Positions 7,456-13,953 of a stretch of DNA of 13,953 bases are shown piece by piece. The notes beneath the pieces were generated by a model that was given only the letters and a program-made list of their open reading frames with translations, was not told the origin of the DNA and made no database searches. Both the position numbers and the translations under genes were made by a program. Source of the DNA: an uncultured Peptococcaceae bacterium. Lineage in GTDB: Bacteria; Bacillota; Peptococcia; Peptococcales; Peptococcaceae. The DNA is taken from the NCBI GenBank assembly GCA_900553245.1, contig USCP01000027.1:1-13953 (forward strand), written 5' to 3'. Each line of letters opens with the position of its first letter. The first letter of the stretch is position 1.

Positions 7456-7782
7456 TTACGCCAAGCGGGTAAAGTCCCCTTCCATATAGTGGGTATACGC
7501 ATCCACTTGGTCTGGGGTCATTTCACGCATGCTCGAGTCAAAATCACGGAACAAGCGTGGGTTGACCTCGTTGTATTTAAGACGCGCTGCTGTACGCAAT
7601 CGGCAATAGCTCAACATCACCGGTTGACGCACATAAAAGGCATCGATTTCACCTTCGGTAGGGTCGTTGAAGGCCGGATGCACAACCTCGTTGCCATCTG
7701 CATCCTTATAATAAAAACGTGGTACTTTTTCATACTCAGAGCCGAAATAGCTCACAATTTCCGGTTCGATTTGTTCGTTCAT
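7456..7782 (-). CDS. Uncharacterised 108-aa protein preceding the SPFH gene
   Basis: I do not recognise this protein. It is soluble-looking and acidic at the N-terminus, with no signal peptide, membrane helix or Cys pairs (only one Cys). It is rich in Tyr, Phe and Arg. The N-terminal half may form strands (FYYKDADGNEVVHPAF, about 23-38). The C-terminal half looks helical and contains a basic patch (CRLRTAARLKY) and an acidic end. A good ribosome binding site (GAAAGGA, 8 bases before the ATG), 27 bases to the upstream permease gene and 36 bases to the SPFH gene support a real gene within the operon. The position suggests a cytoplasmic partner of the SPFH/zinc-ribbon proteins, but that is only a guess. 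Confidence 0.75.
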   Translation of the reverse strand: MNEQIEPEIVSYFGSEYEKVPRFYYKDADGNEVVHPAFNDPTEGEIDAFYVRQPVMLSYCRLRTAARLKYNEVNPRLFRDFDSSMREMTPDQVDAYTHYMEGDFTRLA

Positions 7783-7809
7783 GATAACAATCCTTTCACA
7801 TAATAGGGT

Positions 7810-8694
7810 TTACGCACGGCGGTTCAAAATGACAATACCGCCAAAAATCAGCCCAATCCCAATGACCGCCGCCACCGTGATTGGTTCATGCAAGACAACA
7901 ATGCCCATGATGGTTGCTACCATTGGTTCGGCAAAAGCTAGGACACTCGCCTTGCTTGGTGCCAATACCTGCAACCCACGGGTATAGAAAATATACGGAA
8001 TCACCGTTGAAAAAAAGCCCAAGCCGCAAATGCCCGCTACCATTTCCCATTGCATAGGTGGCATCTCGGCACCAGTGGCACCAAAGATGAGCCCCAAGGA
8101 AACCGCTGATACAAAGAGAGAATAGAAGGTCACCGTCATTGGCTCGTAATGACTGAGCGCCACACGACCAAAGATACTGTAAAGGGCATAGCAAAAGGCA
8201 CTTCCCAGCCCCGTTGCGATTGCAACCGGTGCCAAGGTCTGCACGCCGCCACCAACCACGCCGGTGACAAACAAGCAACCCACAAAAGCCAAAATCAGCG
8301 CAATCACCTTTTGTTTGGTAATACGCTCCTTAAAGAAGAGCTTAGACATCAAGATGACAAAGAACGGCGCCGTATAGAGAAGCACCGCAGCCACACTCAA
8401 GGTCGTAAAATTTTGGGTGGCAAAATAAAACACATTAAAGAGCCCAATCGACACAAAGCCTGTCCCCACAAACATCCATAAATCACGCAAGCGAATACGG
8501 AAGGTGTCGCGCTGCCTGAGCCCCAAATAGACCGCCAGCATCAATGCCGCCGACAAACTTCTGAAAAACGCCACCGCCAATGGCGACATGCCAAAGCCGG
8601 CCAAATAACGCGTAAACAACCCCAAACAGCCCCACGCCGTTGCCGCAATCAAGACATCAATGACGGCACGACGTTCTCGGTTCTCTTGTTCCAT
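7810..8694 (-). CDS. EamA-family (DMT superfamily) permease
   Basis: This 294-aa integral membrane protein has about ten hydrophobic segments arranged as two EamA repeats. The first repeat has WGCLGLFTRY (21-30) and FFRSLSAALML; the second ends with the usual EP-containing stretch (ITVAAVIGIGLIFGGIVIL). The family exports or imports small metabolites such as amino acids, nucleosides or purines; the substrate cannot be read from sequence. It is a different subfamily from RarD. It is the first gene of a minus-strand run whose next member begins 27 bases after its stop with no terminator between, so it is probably in the same transcript as the SPFH module. The ATG at 8694 follows a GGGTGAGG ribosome binding site. 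Confidence 0.85.
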   Translation of the reverse strand: MEQENRERRAVIDVLIAATAWGCLGLFTRYLAGFGMSPLAVAFFRSLSAALMLAVYLGLRQRDTFRIRLRDLWMFVGTGFVSIGLFNVFYFATQNFTTLSVAAVLLYTAPFFVILMSKLFFKERITKQKVIALILAFVGCLFVTGVVGGGVQTLAPVAIATGLGSAFCYALYSIFGRVALSHYEPMTVTFYSLFVSAVSLGLIFGATGAEMPPMQWEMVAGICGLGFFSTVIPYIFYTRGLQVLAPSKASVLAFAEPMVATIMGIVVLHEPITVAAVIGIGLIFGGIVILNRRA

Positions 8695-8735
8695 AGATCC
8701 TCACCCTTCTTTTTATTTTCTGCTTATTGTCTATT

Positions 8736-8764
8736 ATTTTACCTTTTTAGTCGTCGAATGAAAA
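8736..8764 (-). promoter_or_regulatory. Candidate sigma-A-type promoter of the EamA-to-TPM operon
   Basis: The minus strand has TTTTCA (8759-8764), a 17-base spacer and TAAAAT (8736-8741), each one or two bases from consensus, in very A/T-rich DNA. The leader to the ATG at 8694 would be about 35 bases. The site lies in the 160-base divergent gap with rsmE. In that gap I also see a small palindrome, CAATC-TTTT-GATTG, at about 8780-8793. Confidence 0.45.
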
Positions 8765-8854
8765 CATTATTATTGATGACAATCTTTTGATTGCCCATGG
8801 TATCGCACCCAATATCCGTGTTATAGTAATAAAAAACCTTCGAAAGGAGCCCTT

Positions 8855-9595
8855 ATGCATCAGTTTTTTCTTAATGAACCCCTCGCAGACCTCGACCAAC
8901 CCATCATCCTCAACCGCAAAGAGTATCAGCATGTCTTTGTCCTTCGCCTCCACGAAGGCGAAGAATTTGTGCTCTCCGACGGCCACGGCCAAGAACACCT
9001 CTGCGAAGTGACCGCTGTCGACAAAAACACCATCACCGCCCGCCGTTTGGAAAGTCGCGACGCCCAAGGGGAGCTTGATTGTCAGCTCGTGCTTTTGCAA
9101 GGGCTACCAAAACGTGATAAGCTCGAGCTCATCATCCAAAAAGCCGTCGAGCTCGGCGCCCATCAAATCATGCCTGTGATGATGAAGCGCACCAATGTCA
9201 AAGTCGACGACAAAAAAACCGACCGTAAGGCAGAACGCCTACATGAAATCTCAAAAAGTGCCGCCACCCAAGCCAAGCGTGGCATCATTCCCGAAGTCAG
9301 TGGTGTCACCGCCTTTCGCGATGCCTTAGCAGCTGTCGAAGACGCCGACATCAAACTCATCTGCTACGAAGACGAAACCGGCCGCGGCACCTTAGACACA
9401 CTCTTGCCGGTGCTGCCACAAGCAAAGAAAATTGCCATTCTCGTCGGTCCTGAAGGCGGCATCAGTGAAGAAGAATGGCAGCTTGCCAAAGACGCAGGCT
9501 TTCAAAGCGTATCCTTGGGAAAACGCATCCTTCGCACAGAAACCGCCGGCTTCTGCCTCCTCTCCTACCTCATGCTTCACCTTGAACAAGCGTAA
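8855..9595 (+). CDS. rsmE: 16S rRNA (uracil-1498-N3)-methyltransferase RsmE
   Basis: RsmE uses S-adenosylmethionine to methylate N3 of U1498 in 16S rRNA near the decoding centre. The 246-aa length is typical. The N-terminal PUA-like domain covers about residues 1-70 (QHVFVLRLHEGEEF at 25-38). The SPOUT methyltransferase domain follows, with KAVELGAHQIMPVMMKRT (96-113), the SAM-site motif LVGPEGGIS (196-204) and LGKRILRTETA (221-231), which forms the trefoil knot. GAAAGGAG lies 5-6 bases before the ATG. In many Firmicutes rsmE follows prmA; here it stands alone, divergent from the EamA gene, with its own terminator. Codons are strongly C-ending. Confidence 0.96.
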   Translation: MHQFFLNEPLADLDQPIILNRKEYQHVFVLRLHEGEEFVLSDGHGQEHLCEVTAVDKNTITARRLESRDAQGELDCQLVLLQGLPKRDKLELIIQKAVELGAHQIMPVMMKRTNVKVDDKKTDRKAERLHEISKSAATQAKRGIIPEVSGVTAFRDALAAVEDADIKLICYEDETGRGTLDTLLPVLPQAKKIAILVGPEGGISEEEWQLAKDAGFQSVSLGKRILRTETAGFCLLSYLMLHLEQA

Positions 9596-9600
9596 ACACA

Positions 9601-9645
9601 AAGAAACGTCCTGCATGACATCTCATGCAAGACGTTTCTTTTTTG
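9601..9645 (+). terminator. Rho-independent terminator after rsmE
   Basis: AAGAAACGTC plus TGCATGA pair with TCATGCA plus GACGTTTCTT across one C-A mismatch and a CATC loop (9601-9640). The T-run 9637-9644 follows. It begins 5 bases after the rsmE stop. Confidence 0.9.
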
Positions 9646-9680
9646 TTTGATGCACCCTATCATTTTCCCAGCATTCATGC

Positions 9681-9714
9681 AAAAAAGCACCGTGCTCAAA
9701 AGCACGGTGCTTTT
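9681..9714 (-). terminator. Bidirectional terminator, mainly serving the MFS gene
   Basis: AAAAGCACCGTGCT (9683-9696) and AGCACGGTGCTTTT (9701-9714) form a perfect 14-bp stem with a 4-base loop. Read on the minus strand, six T follow the G/C core (9681-9686); on the plus strand four T follow. It lies 56 bases past the MFS stop and separates it from rsmE. Confidence 0.85.
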
Positions 9715-9769
9715 AATATGCTGTAATACTTCCACAACTGTGGATTACTTTTTAATAACTCGGCAACAC

Positions 9770-10987
9770 TCAATCCTTAATGCCCACAACCTTCACCTTG
9801 GAGCGCATGAGCATAAACCAACCGATGAGGCTCAAGGTGCCGCTGGCGAAGATGATTTCCCCAAGGCCGAGGATGTGGTTGCTCCAAAGAGAAATCCCCA
9901 TCATCCCAAGGCTCCCAAAGATGGTGGCAACGCCGTTGATGAGAGAGGAAGCGGAGCCGGTGTCACCCTTTTGTTGGTCAAGGAGAAGGCCGGAGCTAAA
10001 TGGTCTGGTCAAGGACCCCAAGAAGCTAAACGGTGCGAAGGAGAGCCAGAACAAGAACGGCGTGAGTTGGCCCAAGAAAATCAAGGAAAGCCCACACACG
10101 GCATAGATGGCAAAACAGGTATAGGCCAAACGCACCTTATTCACATTGGCACAGAACTTCACGTACGCCATCGGCCCTAAGAGAGATAAGAACGCATTGG
10201 CCGCAAAGAAATAGCTGTATAATTGCTCGGAAAGCTCGAATTGATCCACATAGATATACGAAGACATGGAGATATAGCCCATGAAGGCAAAATTATAGAG
10301 GGAGAAAATCAAGCAAGGCACCAAAAAGCCCGGATTTTTCCCAACGGTCACGAGCTTACCGATGGTTGCCATGGTGGATTCACTGACACGGTCTTCTTTT
10401 TCCAAGGTTTCTTGATAAAGAAGAGAAAGAACAAATACGGATGCGCCGGCTGCGGTGAGAACAAAGAAGGACCCACGCCAGTCGGTAAATTTCAAGAGAA
10501 ACGCCCCCAATACCGGTGCAATCATCGGTGCCACGCCAGCAAAGGATTGTACCACCGCAAGGATGGAATCACGGCGACGCCCCACAAAGCAATCCTTGAC
10601 AAGCGCCATGGACACGGCAATCAGTGCACCGGCACCAATGCCTTGAAAGACACGCGCAAAGATCATCACATACACATTCGGTGCTAAGGCACAGGTCAAG
10701 CTCATAAGACTATAAAGCCCACTGCCAACCAACAAAATGATGCGTCTACCGTATTTATCGCTCAGCGGTCCGAATAGCAATGTTCCAACCGCAAAGAAGA
10801 AGAAGAAACCCACCAAGGTGAGGTTTACCAAGGAGCCGGACACATTAAAATACTGGCTCATGGTTGGTAGCGCCGGCAAATAAAGGTCTGTGGACAATGG
10901 CACGAACATATTGGTGAGGGTAATAAAGAACACCATCCCCTTCATGCCAAGGAATTTTTGTTTTTCAATGTTTTTTCTTGTATCCAT
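9770..10987 (-). CDS. Bcr/CflA-type MFS efflux transporter
   Basis: This 405-aa, twelve-helix major facilitator protein should export small compounds by proton antiport. Diagnostic sites are PLSTDLYLPALP (30-41) in helix 1, typical of the Bcr/CflA drug-resistance branch, motif A GPLSDKYGRR (73-82) in the loop after helix 2, and ARVFQGIGAG (111-120) in helix 4. The length matches the family. The substrate (bicyclomycin, chloramphenicol, sulfonamide or a metabolite) cannot be told. It is a single-gene unit. The ribosome binding site AGAGAGGCG before the ATG is fair, and I found no convincing promoter in the 176-base gap upstream. A weak bulged hairpin lies in its 3' region at 9723-9748 before the terminator. 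Confidence 0.9.
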   Translation of the reverse strand: MDTRKNIEKQKFLGMKGMVFFITLTNMFVPLSTDLYLPALPTMSQYFNVSGSLVNLTLVGFFFFFAVGTLLFGPLSDKYGRRIILLVGSGLYSLMSLTCALAPNVYVMIFARVFQGIGAGALIAVSMALVKDCFVGRRRDSILAVVQSFAGVAPMIAPVLGAFLLKFTDWRGSFFVLTAAGASVFVLSLLYQETLEKEDRVSESTMATIGKLVTVGKNPGFLVPCLIFSLYNFAFMGYISMSSYIYVDQFELSEQLYSYFFAANAFLSLLGPMAYVKFCANVNKVRLAYTCFAIYAVCGLSLIFLGQLTPFLFWLSFAPFSFLGSLTRPFSSGLLLDQQKGDTGSASSLINGVATIFGSLGMMGISLWSNHILGLGEIIFASGTLSLIGWFMLMRSKVKVVGIKD

Positions 10988-11027
10988 GAAGACGCCTCTC
11001 TTTCCATAAAAATACCCATACTATGAC

Positions 11028-11056
11028 AAAAAAATGGCTTAGCGCTCGGCTAAGCC
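11028..11056 (-). terminator. Rho-independent terminator of the amino acid importer operon
   Basis: On the minus strand GGCTTAG (11050-11056) pairs with CTAAGCC (11036-11042) around a 7-base loop, followed closely by seven T (11028-11034). It lies 108 bases beyond the ATPase stop and is the more convincing of two hairpins in this gap. Confidence 0.75.
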
Positions 11057-11080
11057 TTCCATTCAATTTTGCAAATAGAA

Positions 11081-11128
11081 AACACCCTGTTTGCATTGAT
11101 TTACCAAAAGTATAGCAAACAGGGCGTT
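11081..11128 (-). terminator. Second hairpin downstream of the importer operon
   Basis: AACACCCTGTTTGC (11081-11094) pairs with GCAAACAGGGCGTT (11115-11128) with one mismatch around a 20-base loop. Only a short T-run (TTTTCTATTT on the minus strand) follows, so it may be a weak terminator or a 3'-end stabiliser lying before the stronger terminator. Confidence 0.5.
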
Positions 11129-11163
11129 ATCATGACTACAAGTCTAGACTACAGATTTAAAGT

Positions 11164-11886
11164 TTAGAGCACCTTCGCCAAAAAGTCTTTGGTACGCGCT
11201 TCCTTAGGGTTGCCAAAGATTTCTTCCGGAGTGCCTTGTTCCATGATGTAGCCTTGGTCCATAAAGAACACGCGGTCACTCACTTCACGGGCAAAGCCCA
11301 TTTCGTGGGTAACAATCACCATGGTCATACCGGTTTCGGTGAGCTGACGAATAACTGCCAATACTTCACCAACCATTTCAGGGTCCAACGCAGAGGTTGG
11401 TTCGTCAAAAAGCATGATATCCGGATGCATGGCCAATGCACGCGCAATCGCCACACGTTGCTGTTGCCCGCCGGAAAGGCTGTTTGGATAGACATCGGCT
11501 TTGTCCAACAAGCCAACACGTTGCAACAGTTCGCGGGCTGTCTTTTCAGCGCTTTCCTTGGCTTCGCCCTTCACATTGATTGGTGCAAGGGTGATGTTTT
11601 CCAACACGGTTTTATGAGGGAAGAGATTGAAGCGTTGGAATACCATCCCGAGGTTTTCGCGCATTTTGTTGATATCGTGCTTTGGATCGGTGATTTCTTC
11701 ACCGTCAATGTAAATATGACCACCGGTCGGTTCTTCCAACAGGTTGATGCAGCGCAAGAAGGTACTCTTACCGGAGCCGGATGGCCCAATGATAGAAACG
11801 ATTTCACCATCTTTAATGGTTTCGGTAATGCCCTTTAATACTTCAAGATCACCGAAAGATTTTTTTAATTCCTTGATTTCAATCAT
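11164..11886 (-). CDS. glnQ: Polar amino acid ABC importer, ATP-binding subunit (GlnQ/ArtP type)
   Basis: This cytoplasmic ATPase powers import of an amino acid through the permease encoded just upstream. The 240-aa chain has Walker A GPSGSGKS (34-41), Q-loop Gln84, signature LSGGQ (137-141), Walker B IMLFDE (157-162) and the switch His194 (VTHEMGFARE context). This is the complete set in the usual 240-residue length of polar amino acid transporters. The start at 11886 follows GGGAGGG in a 17-base gap after the permease stop, so the genes are co-transcribed. It is the last gene of the operon; two hairpins follow. The substrate (Gln, Arg, His or similar) is not resolved, so the symbol marks the family only. 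Confidence 0.93.
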   Translation of the reverse strand: MIEIKELKKSFGDLEVLKGITETIKDGEIVSIIGPSGSGKSTFLRCINLLEEPTGGHIYIDGEEITDPKHDINKMRENLGMVFQRFNLFPHKTVLENITLAPINVKGEAKESAEKTARELLQRVGLLDKADVYPNSLSGGQQQRVAIARALAMHPDIMLFDEPTSALDPEMVGEVLAVIRQLTETGMTMVIVTHEMGFAREVSDRVFFMDQGYIMEQGTPEEIFGNPKEARTKDFLAKVL

Positions 11887-11903
11887 TTCAATAGCCCTCC
11901 CAA

Positions 11904-12587
11904 TTAGCGTTTATCCGTCGCAAGACGACGTTCATACCAGTTGATGATGCGGGTGAAGGTGAAGGTCAAGCAGAGGTATACCAATGCAACCGCCACATAA
12001 GTAGGGAACGGCTCATAGTGCACGGAGGTATAGATTTGACCACGCTTCATGATTTCGGACAAACCGATGGCTGCCAAGAGAGAGGTATCCTTCAAGAGCA
12101 TAACAAATTCATTGCCGAGTGGTGGAATAACGAGTTTGAAGGCCTGTGGCAAAATAACGTGGCGCATGGCTTCTTTGTGGCTCATCCCAAGGGAACGCGC
12201 TGCTTCGAGTTGCCCCTTGTCTACCCCTTGAATACCGGCACGGAAGATTTCCGCTACATACGCCCCACTGTTTAAGGAGAGTACCACAATCCCAGTCACT
12301 AAGAGTGGGAAGCTAAACTTCCCGCCAAAGAACAATTCACCGATGATGCTTGCAACCCCAAAGTGCCACAAGAAAATTTGTACATAGAGTGGTGTCCCAC
12401 GCAAGGTTTCAATATAAACATTGGCAATAAAACGCAATACGCGGTTCTTGCCCATTTTCATGAGTGCCATGAGCAAACCGATGATAATCCCGAAGCCAAC
12501 CCCGCATACAGTTAACAATAAAGTGGTTCCCGCACCGGGAATCAGTTTCGGCAATACATCAAGAAATACCGGAAAAAACCCTTCCAT
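11904..12587 (-). CDS. Polar amino acid ABC importer, permease subunit
   Basis: This 227-aa inner-membrane subunit has about five membrane segments and the HisM/GlnP family marks ETLRGTPLYVQ (60-70) and the EAA loop that couples to the ATPase (GQLEAARSLGMS at 125-136, LPQAF 146-150, PPLGNEF 155-161). A single permease gene implies a homodimer. AGGAAGGAGA lies 7 bases before the ATG. It follows the binding-protein gene by 79 bases, a gap holding a 13-bp hairpin, and precedes the ATPase by 17 bases. Confidence 0.93.
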   Translation of the reverse strand: MEGFFPVFLDVLPKLIPGAGTTLLLTVCGVGFGIIIGLLMALMKMGKNRVLRFIANVYIETLRGTPLYVQIFLWHFGVASIIGELFFGGKFSFPLLVTGIVVLSLNSGAYVAEIFRAGIQGVDKGQLEAARSLGMSHKEAMRHVILPQAFKLVIPPLGNEFVMLLKDTSLLAAIGLSEIMKRGQIYTSVHYEPFPTYVAVALVYLCLTFTFTRIINWYERRLATDKR

Positions 12588-12617
12588 TCAATTGTCTCCT
12601 TCCTATATAAAACGCAA

Positions 12618-12649
12618 GAATGAGATGCAGATTCCCCTGCATCTCATTC
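12618..12649 (-). repeat. Strong intercistronic hairpin between binding-protein and permease genes
   Basis: GAATGAGATGCAG (12618-12630) and CTGCATCTCATTC (12637-12649) form a perfect 13-bp stem with a 6-base loop. On the minus strand it begins 17 bases after the binding-protein stop. What follows (TTGCGTTTTAT) is a poor T-tract, so it is better read as a partial terminator or as a block to 3' decay that keeps the binding protein in excess, as in other ABC importer operons. Confidence 0.75.
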
Positions 12650-12666
12650 CAACCTAAAGGTTTTAA

Positions 12667-13533
12667 TTATTCAGCTTTTGCGCTCATGATTTCTGCAACA
12701 GCTTCCTTTGCGCTACCGTCCTTTACGGATTCAGGCACATCGAGTTCGTACTTCTTGCAGATTTCTTCGAACTTACCGTTTTCAATGATGTTAGCAAGAC
12801 CTGCGTTGATCTTATCCATCAATTCTTGGTTGTCATCAGCAACAGTGATGCCGTAGTAGTCAGCAGCGTATGGTTCGCCAACGAGAACCACGCCTTCCGG
12901 ATGATCCTTCAAATATGCTTGAGCAACAGGGATGTCGATGATGATTGCATCACAACCGCCGGTGGTCAAGTCTTGGATGCAGGTGTTGTAGTTATCGAGA
13001 AGCTTTGCTTTCGCATCGCCGGCTTCTTCCATTTCGTTTACCATGTCAGCACCGGTGGTACCGATTTGAGCGGAAATGGTCTTGCCCTTCAAATCATCCG
13101 CGCCCTTGATGTCGCTGTCTTCAGCAACCATAATCCCGAGGGAAGCATCCATGTATGGGTCAGAGAAAATAACGTTGTTACGCTTAGGGTCGATACTCAT
13201 CCCTGCAGCTGCAACGTCGATTTGACCGCTGGTCAAAGCACCGATGAGTGCGTCAAATTCCATGGATTGGAATTCTACGTCAAAGCCTTGGTCTTCGCCG
13301 ATGGCAGTCATAAGGTCGAGGTCAAAGCCTACCATGTTGCCTTCGTCGTCTTGGTATTCAAATGGTGCAAAAGTTGGGTTGGTCCCTACAACAACCACGT
13401 CGCTGCCACTTTCAGCGCCTGCACTTGCTGCCGCACTGCCTGCAGGAGCCTCATTGCCACCGCCGCAGCCGGCTAAAAGGGTTACTGCCATAGCAGCAGT
13501 TGCCAACATTGCTGTTAATTTTTTCATTTTCAT
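12667..13533 (-). CDS. Amino acid-binding lipoprotein of the ABC importer (SBP family 3)
   Basis: This 288-aa lipoprotein captures the substrate outside the membrane. The signal peptide ends in the lipobox LLAGC (Cys23, lipidated). A low-complexity Ala/Ser/Gly spacer (about 24-45) follows, then the family 3 fold with TNPTFAPFEY (51-60), GFDLDLM (69-75), AAGMSIDPKR with the carboxylate-binding Arg118, FSDPY (123-127) and Asp200 in IIIDIPVAQ, the usual ligand amino-group contact. This set is typical of binding proteins for polar or basic amino acids; the exact ligand is not decidable. AAGGAG lies 10 bases before the first ATG; the second ATG (codon 3) is too far away. It is first in the operon with a near-consensus promoter and uses T-ending, high-expression-style codons (GGT, GCT, GTT). 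Confidence 0.93.
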   Translation of the reverse strand: MKMKKLTAMLATAAMAVTLLAGCGGGNEAPAGSAAASAGAESGSDVVVVGTNPTFAPFEYQDDEGNMVGFDLDLMTAIGEDQGFDVEFQSMEFDALIGALTSGQIDVAAAGMSIDPKRNNVIFSDPYMDASLGIMVAEDSDIKGADDLKGKTISAQIGTTGADMVNEMEEAGDAKAKLLDNYNTCIQDLTTGGCDAIIIDIPVAQAYLKDHPEGVVLVGEPYAADYYGITVADDNQELMDKINAGLANIIENGKFEEICKKYELDVPESVKDGSAKEAVAEIMSAKAE

Positions 13534-13576
13534 ATCGTCTCTTCTCCTTCAATATGATAATTTAATCAATGCACCT

Positions 13577-13605
13577 ATTATACTAATCACTGTATATTTT
13601 TTCAA
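13577..13605 (-). promoter_or_regulatory. Near-consensus sigma-A promoter of the importer operon
   Basis: The minus strand shows TTGAAA (13600-13605), exactly 17 bases, then a perfect TATAAT (13577-13582). Transcription would start near 13570, leaving a leader of about 37 bases before the binding-protein ATG. That is too short for a T-box or other large riboswitch. Confidence 0.8.
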
Positions 13606-13686
13606 TACCAATTCGAGATTATTTACATGATTTTCCACAAACTCCGTAAAAAATCGGACAAATATACAAATTCGCCCCATGATTTT

Positions 13687-13738
13687 TGCATAATCACATG
13701 AATACCGTGCATAAACTTTTGTATATTGTCTGCATAAA
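13687..13738. promoter_or_regulatory. Repeated TGCATAA elements upstream of the importer promoter
   Basis: TGCATAA occurs at 13687, 13708 and 13731, spaced 21 and 23 bases (about two helical turns), and a related TGAATA lies at 13699. All face the same way, 80-130 bases upstream of the -35 box. The half-sites look like ArgR-type boxes, but this is only a resemblance; they also sit just past the comF stop. Confidence 0.35.
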
Positions 13739-13746
13739 TCCCCCAA

Positions 13747-13953
13747 TTATCGAATCCCGGCGGCCAAGGTCAGACTGTAAATCTCCCCAGCGCCGGCTTG
13801 ATGCAGCGTTCGCGCACAGGCAAGCAAGGTGCTGCCGGTCGTTATGACGTCATCCACCAGCAAAATGTCTTTGCCTTTTACCGTTTCAACCGTCTTTGGT
13901 GGCACTGCAAAGGCATGCGCCACATTGTCCTTACGGGCGCTTTTGGCAAGGCC
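13747..13953 (-). CDS. comF: ComF-family protein (ComFC type), C-terminal 68 residues
   Basis: Only the end of the gene is in the window; the frame is open to the right edge and stops with TAA at 13747-13749. The visible chain contains ILLVDDVITTGST, the PRPP-binding loop of type I phosphoribosyltransferases, preceded by LAKSARKDNVAHAF, the basic stretch that precedes it in ComF proteins, and followed by an ACARTLHQAGA helix and SLTLA strand. ComFC proteins take part in DNA uptake and are found in many bacteria; an enzymatic reaction has not been firmly shown. No hairpin terminator is visible between this gene and the importer promoter. The typical N-terminal zinc-finger Cys pairs would lie outside the window. 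Confidence 0.88.
   Translation of the reverse strand, partial: GLAKSARKDNVAHAFAVPPKTVETVKGKDILLVDDVITTGSTLLACARTLHQAGAGEIYSLTLAAGIR

Noticed and set aside
9723..9748. Bulged inverted repeat GTAAT...ATTAC with an inner CCAC/GTGG pair
   Set aside because: Only 5 plus 4 pairs with a 4-base bulge, and no T-run in the MFS direction. The strong hairpin at 9681-9714 accounts for termination.
11236..11838. Open frame of 200 codons opposite the ATPase gene, and a similar one at 12826-13476 opposite the binding protein
   Set aside because: Both overlap fully with genes of certain identity and look like mirror frames without their own translation signals.
13534..13746. Possible T-box or riboswitch leader for the importer operon
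   Set aside because: The best promoter lies only about 37 bases upstream of the start codon, and I found no specifier-type stems or antiterminator/terminator pair.

Overview
The window looks like chromosomal DNA of a Gram-positive-type bacterium of the Bacillota (Firmicutes), most likely Clostridia or a relative. The support is indirect: strong AAGGAGG-type ribosome binding sites, rho-independent terminators, a class A PBP with a Gly/Thr-rich tail, a lipoprotein substrate-binding protein, a comF-type gene, and a gene trio like ydjI-ydjG-ydjH of Bacillus subtilis. No genus can be named. No rRNA, tRNA, CRISPR array, insertion sequence, prophage gene or riboswitch was seen.

Layout. 1-2192 (minus): a large bifunctional penicillin-binding protein whose 3' end lies outside the window. 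2363-3073 (plus): a divergent stand-alone peptidoglycan glycosyltransferase. A terminator between convergent genes follows, then rarD (3119-4018, minus). 4116-8694 (minus) holds five closely spaced genes. In order of transcription they are an EamA-type permease, an unrecognised 108-aa protein, an SPFH protein with three zinc ribbons (YdjI-like), a membrane protein with two zinc ribbons (YdjG-like) and a secreted TPM-domain protein (YdjH-like). 8855-9595 (plus): rsmE. 9770-10987 (minus): a Bcr/CflA-type MFS exporter. 11164-13533 (minus): a polar amino acid ABC importer in the order binding protein, permease, ATPase, with a near-consensus promoter. 13747-13953 (minus): the C-terminal end of a ComF-family phosphoribosyltransferase-like protein.

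How the genes fit together. The left end is a cell-wall polymerisation pair. The middle is a membrane-associated module that in B. subtilis works with the phage-shock protein PspA. No pspA is visible here, and the 108-aa protein sits where a further partner might be expected. The rest is housekeeping and transport. No gap between genes exceeds 300 bases; the largest are 13534-13746, 10988-11163, 9596-9769 and 2193-2362, and their contents are listed.

Most notable: the large PBP lacks the usual lysine after its GGSTITQQ motif, while the divergent stand-alone glycosyltransferase keeps it; the YdjI/G/H-like operon carries an uncharacterised small protein; and the importer operon has a strong intercistronic hairpin and repeated TGCATAA elements upstream of its promoter. 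Nothing here is clearly a wholly new system.
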